Positions 61,431-64,000 of a stretch of 64,000 nucleotides of DNA are shown here, one piece after another. The notes under the pieces are model-generated. The model was not told the DNA's origin, made no database searches, and worked only from the letters and a program-made list of their open reading frames with translations. The stretch is from Pacificoceanicola sp049341065 (GTDB taxonomy: Bacteria > Pseudomonadota > Alphaproteobacteria > Rhodobacterales > Rhodobacteraceae), in NCBI RefSeq assembly GCF_049341065.1, contig NZ_JBMPIX010000015.1, positions 1-64,000 of the forward strand, read 5' to 3'. Each line of letters opens with the position of its first letter. Within the stretch, counting starts at the first letter, position 1. The position numbers and the translations under genes were made by a program.

Positions 61431-63092
61431 ATGCGTCATCGTCGTATCCTCTCGCTCTGGTTTCCACGCCTTGGCGCCGAACGCCTGATCCGGGCCGAGC
61501 CTTGGCTGGCCGAGGTGCCCTTTGCCGTGGTCGGCGAAGAGGCGCAGGCACAGGTGGTGACCTCGCTTTCCGAAAAGGCCTCGGAGGTGGGAATCTATCG
61601 CGGTCAGCCATTGCGCGATGCCCATGCGGTCTGCGCCGATCTGATCACGCGCGCCTCGGTTCCGCACCGCGATGCTGCCTTTTTGAACGTGCTGCACCGC
61701 TGGGCCGGACGCTATTCCCCATGGGTTGCGCCCGAGCCGCCCGACGCGCTGGTGATCGACCTGACCGGCTGCGCACATCTGTTCGGGGGCGAGCCAGCCT
61801 TGATGGAGCAGGTGGCGCAGGATTGCGCCGATCTGGGGCTGAGCGTGCGGCAGGGGCTGGCCGATACGCTGGGCGCCGCATGGGCGCTGGCGCGGTTCAC
61901 CGAACAGGACGGCGGCAGCCACCGCAGCGGCGACGCCATCGACCAAGAGGCGCGCGCCACCCGCTCCCGCGCGGGCAAGCGGCGGCATTGGGAACGCGGC
62001 GGCCTGCCCCCCGGCGCGCCAGCGCAACGCCTGCCGCAGGGGCGCATCGCCGGGGTCGGTCAAAGCTGGAGCGCGATTTCCCCCCTTCCCGTCGCCGCCC
62101 TGCGCATCGACGCCTATACCCAGAACCAGCTGAACCGCCTTGGCCTGCGCCGCATCAGCGATCTGATCGGCCAGCCGCGCGCCGGTCTGGCCCGCCGTTT
62201 CGGGCGCGGACTGGTTGACCAGCTGGACAAGGCCACCGGCAGCGCCCCCGAACCGATCAGTCCCGGCCGCGCCCCGGATCGCTTTTCGGCCCGTCTTTCG
62301 CTGCCGGACCCCATCGGGTTGGTCGAGGACGTCACCGAAGCGCTGGAGCGCCTGACCCAACACCTCTGCGCACGGCTCAAGGAAAAGGCGCGCGGCGCGC
62401 GGGTGCTGCGGCTCGAGGCGTACCGCGCGGATCACTCCATGCAGTGGCTGACGCTGAAATCGGCGGTGGCCAGTCACGATCCCGCACGGCTGATGCCGCT
62501 GCTGAAGATGAAGATCGATGAGATCGACGCTGGTACCGGCATCGATATGCTGCGCCTTGAGGCAATCCAGCACGAACCGATCCACGCCCGCACCATTGCC
62601 GGCCACGCCGAGGCCACCGCCCACGGGCAGGCCCGGCAGAAAAGGGGGCTGGAGACCGCAACCGAGGATCTGCTGAACCGCCTTGGGGCCCGCATCGGGA
62701 TGGAGGCCATCACCCGCCGCCACCCCGGCAACAGCCACATCCCCGAGAAAGGCGCGCAGGTGCTGGCCGCCGCATGGTCCGCCCCGGCGCAGGGCTGGCC
62801 CCGGCACCCGGTGCCGCGCCCGCTGCAACTGTGGCGGCCCGAGCCGGTCCATGCCCCGGACACCCCTGCCCTGCCCAGTCGGTTCCGCTGGCGCGGGCGC
62901 GATTTCACCCCGTGCGGCGCCACCGGGCCGGAACGGATCGCGCCCGAATGGTGGCTGGACGACCCCGAATGGCGCACGGGTCCACGCGATTACTGGAGGG
63001 TCGAGACCGACAAGGGCGAAAGGCTCTGGCTGTTTTATGCCCACGGCGGGACGATGTCCTCGGGCTGGTTCTGTCAGGGAGAGTTTGCCTGA
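61431..63092 (+). CDS. imuB: ImuB, Y-family polymerase-like mutasome protein
   Basis: A 553-residue ImuB. LSLWFPRLGAERL at the N-terminus stands where active Y-polymerases have their first catalytic Asp, as in other catalytically dead ImuB proteins. VIDLTGCAHLFGGE is the ImuB version of the palm motif, and the C-terminal 60 residues (RWRGRDFTPCGATGPERIAPEW...) are the usual tail. ImuB normally recruits DnaE2 and ImuA for SOS mutagenesis; neither gene is beside it here. A perfect LexA box precedes it. Confidence 0.9.
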   Translation: MRHRRILSLWFPRLGAERLIRAEPWLAEVPFAVVGEEAQAQVVTSLSEKASEVGIYRGQPLRDAHAVCADLITRASVPHRDAAFLNVLHRWAGRYSPWVAPEPPDALVIDLTGCAHLFGGEPALMEQVAQDCADLGLSVRQGLADTLGAAWALARFTEQDGGSHRSGDAIDQEARATRSRAGKRRHWERGGLPPGAPAQRLPQGRIAGVGQSWSAISPLPVAALRIDAYTQNQLNRLGLRRISDLIGQPRAGLARRFGRGLVDQLDKATGSAPEPISPGRAPDRFSARLSLPDPIGLVEDVTEALERLTQHLCARLKEKARGARVLRLEAYRADHSMQWLTLKSAVASHDPARLMPLLKMKIDEIDAGTGIDMLRLEAIQHEPIHARTIAGHAEATAHGQARQKRGLETATEDLLNRLGARIGMEAITRRHPGNSHIPEKGAQVLAAAWSAPAQGWPRHPVPRPLQLWRPEPVHAPDTPALPSRFRWRGRDFTPCGATGPERIAPEWWLDDPEWRTGPRDYWRVETDKGERLWLFYAHGGTMSSGWFCQGEFA

Positions 63093-63220
63093 CAGAACTG
63101 CGCCGGGGTGCTGGGTTTCGACGCGCAAACTCAGGCGCCGCTCCGCACCTCCCCGCGCTCTGGACGCGCTGCCTTTGCCGTGGCAAAAGCCGCGCGCAAC
63201 TCCGCGAAAGGACCGCCCCC

Positions 63221-64000
63221 ATGTTCATCGTCTCGCTGATCGCCAAGCCCGGCGCGCTCGACCCTGCCTTGGTCGACAACCTGCGCAACGCATGGGGCGG
63301 CGGAATGGCCGCGTGGCTTGCCGCGGACGAAGCGGCCGAGTTCCCGATCGAGCAGATCCCCAGCAATCTTGGCGCGGTTCGCGCGTCGATCGCGGATCAG
63401 GCCGACCTGAACATCCTCCCCGCCGACAACCGTCGTAAAAAGATGCTGCTGGCGGATATGGACAGCACAATGATCCAGCAAGAATGCATCGACGAGCTGG
63501 CCGAGGAGGCGGGCGTCGGCGCACATGTCAAAGAGATCACTGCCCGCGCCATGAACGGCGAGCTGGACTTTGAAGGCGCCCTGACCGAACGGGTTGCGCT
63601 GCTGCGCGGCCTGCCCGAAAGCGTCATCGACAAGGTCGTGCAGGACCGCATCACCCTGATGCCCGGCGGCCGCGCGCTGATCGCTACGATGAAGGCGCAC
63701 GGCGGGCACGCGGCGCTTGTCTCGGGCGGGTTCACGGCCTTCACCACCCGGGTTTCCGCGCTGCTCGGCTTTGATGAGAACCGGGCGAACACGCTGTTGA
63801 TCGCAGATGGTCACCTGACCGGAGAGGTCGCTCGCCCCATTCTGGGCCGTGAGGCCAAGATCGAAGCGCTCGAACAAATCGCCGCCCGGATCGGTATCCG
63901 CGAGGATGAGGTGATCGCCGTGGGCGATGGCGCCAACGATCTGGGGATGCTGGGCCGCGCCGGTCTGGGGGTCGCCCTGCACGCCAAGCCCGTGGTGCAA
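63221..64000 (+). CDS. serB: Phosphoserine phosphatase SerB (3' end outside window)
   Basis: The first 260 residues of SerB, running off the right edge with no stop. An N-terminal domain (about 1-80) precedes the HAD catalytic domain: DMDSTMIQQECIDELAEEAG carries the nucleophile Asp, VSGGFTAFTTRV is motif II and VGDGANDLGML motif IV. It removes phosphate from phosphoserine in the last step of serine synthesis. AAAGGACCGCCCCC precedes the ATG. Confidence 0.95.
   Translation, partial: MFIVSLIAKPGALDPALVDNLRNAWGGGMAAWLAADEAAEFPIEQIPSNLGAVRASIADQADLNILPADNRRKKMLLADMDSTMIQQECIDELAEEAGVGAHVKEITARAMNGELDFEGALTERVALLRGLPESVIDKVVQDRITLMPGGRALIATMKAHGGHAALVSGGFTAFTTRVSALLGFDENRANTLLIADGHLTGEVARPILGREAKIEALEQIAARIGIREDEVIAVGDGANDLGMLGRAGLGVALHAKPVVQ

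Noticed and set aside
61353..63128. 591-codon open frame opposite imuB
   Set aside because: imuB is recognisable and SOS-boxed on the other strand; this frame has no recognisable domain.

Overview
The window is GC-rich, gene-dense bacterial chromosome. It looks like a member of the Rhodobacterales (Roseobacter/Rhodobacter group, Alphaproteobacteria). Clues are a RpoE-ChrR sigma/anti-sigma pair with a near-consensus RpoE promoter, an alphaproteobacterial LexA box (GAAC-N7-GAAC), an Irr-type iron box in front of mbfA, an endonuclease-type MutL, and several small families typical of the group (DUF3775, DUF6478, stand-alone CZB). There is no phage, IS element, CRISPR array, rRNA or tRNA that I can support. 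The genes are mostly housekeeping, with stress and polyamine modules between them. The last gene (serB) runs off the right edge.

Layout. 0-6 kb: msrP-msrQ (repair of oxidised periplasmic methionine), a membrane-anchored FMN glutamate-synthase-like protein divergent from a secreted DUF302 protein across an FNR-like site, a secreted fasciclin protein and an RTX calcium-binding protein. 6-13 kb: clpB, pyrF, a NUDIX hydrolase divergent from dinB, a CZB protein and DUF3775. 13-18 kb: a four-gene operon (FAD oxidoreductase, DUF1365, DUF3833, SDR) divergent from rpoE-chrR, resembling the singlet-oxygen response cluster but without the expected cyclopropane-fatty-acid-synthase-like gene. 18-24 kb: pyruvate dehydrogenase (aceE, aceF, lpd). 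24-30 kb: ornithine-cyclodeaminase-like enzyme, mutL-rmuC, a 34-residue small ORF, a decayed urate hydroxylase (PuuD) fragment, a rhodanese and a double SpoIIAA/STAS protein. 30-38 kb: a polyamine module with an aminotransferase, a GntR regulator, a PotFGHI-like ABC importer and a PuuB-like oxidase. Matching palindromes lie in front of both the aminotransferase and potF.

38-46 kb: DMT exporter, glutathione-dependent formaldehyde dehydrogenase, DUF1963, a potassium channel with a zinc-ribbon tail, GNAT, a NYN-LOTUS protein, an AEC transporter, a PAS protein and a CPBP protease. 46-53 kb: accD-folC, a secreted rhodanese-like protein lacking its catalytic Cys, two LysM proteins, zapE, MFS. 53-57 kb: a same-strand run of a small secreted peptide, TetR, S-formylglutathione hydrolase (fghA), YaiI, HAD phosphatase and alpha/beta hydrolase, with three TetR-like operators. 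56-64 kb: mbfA under an Irr box, ilvD, a lipoprotein, DUF6478, an unknown gene, an SOS-boxed orphan imuB and partial serB.

Three themes recur. One is oxidative and photo-oxidative stress with metal control (msrPQ, rpoE-chrR, mbfA/Irr, clpB). The second is polyamine uptake and catabolism under a GntR repressor. The third is formaldehyde detoxification, with the dehydrogenase at 39-40 kb and its partner hydrolase FghA at 55 kb in a TetR-controlled operon.
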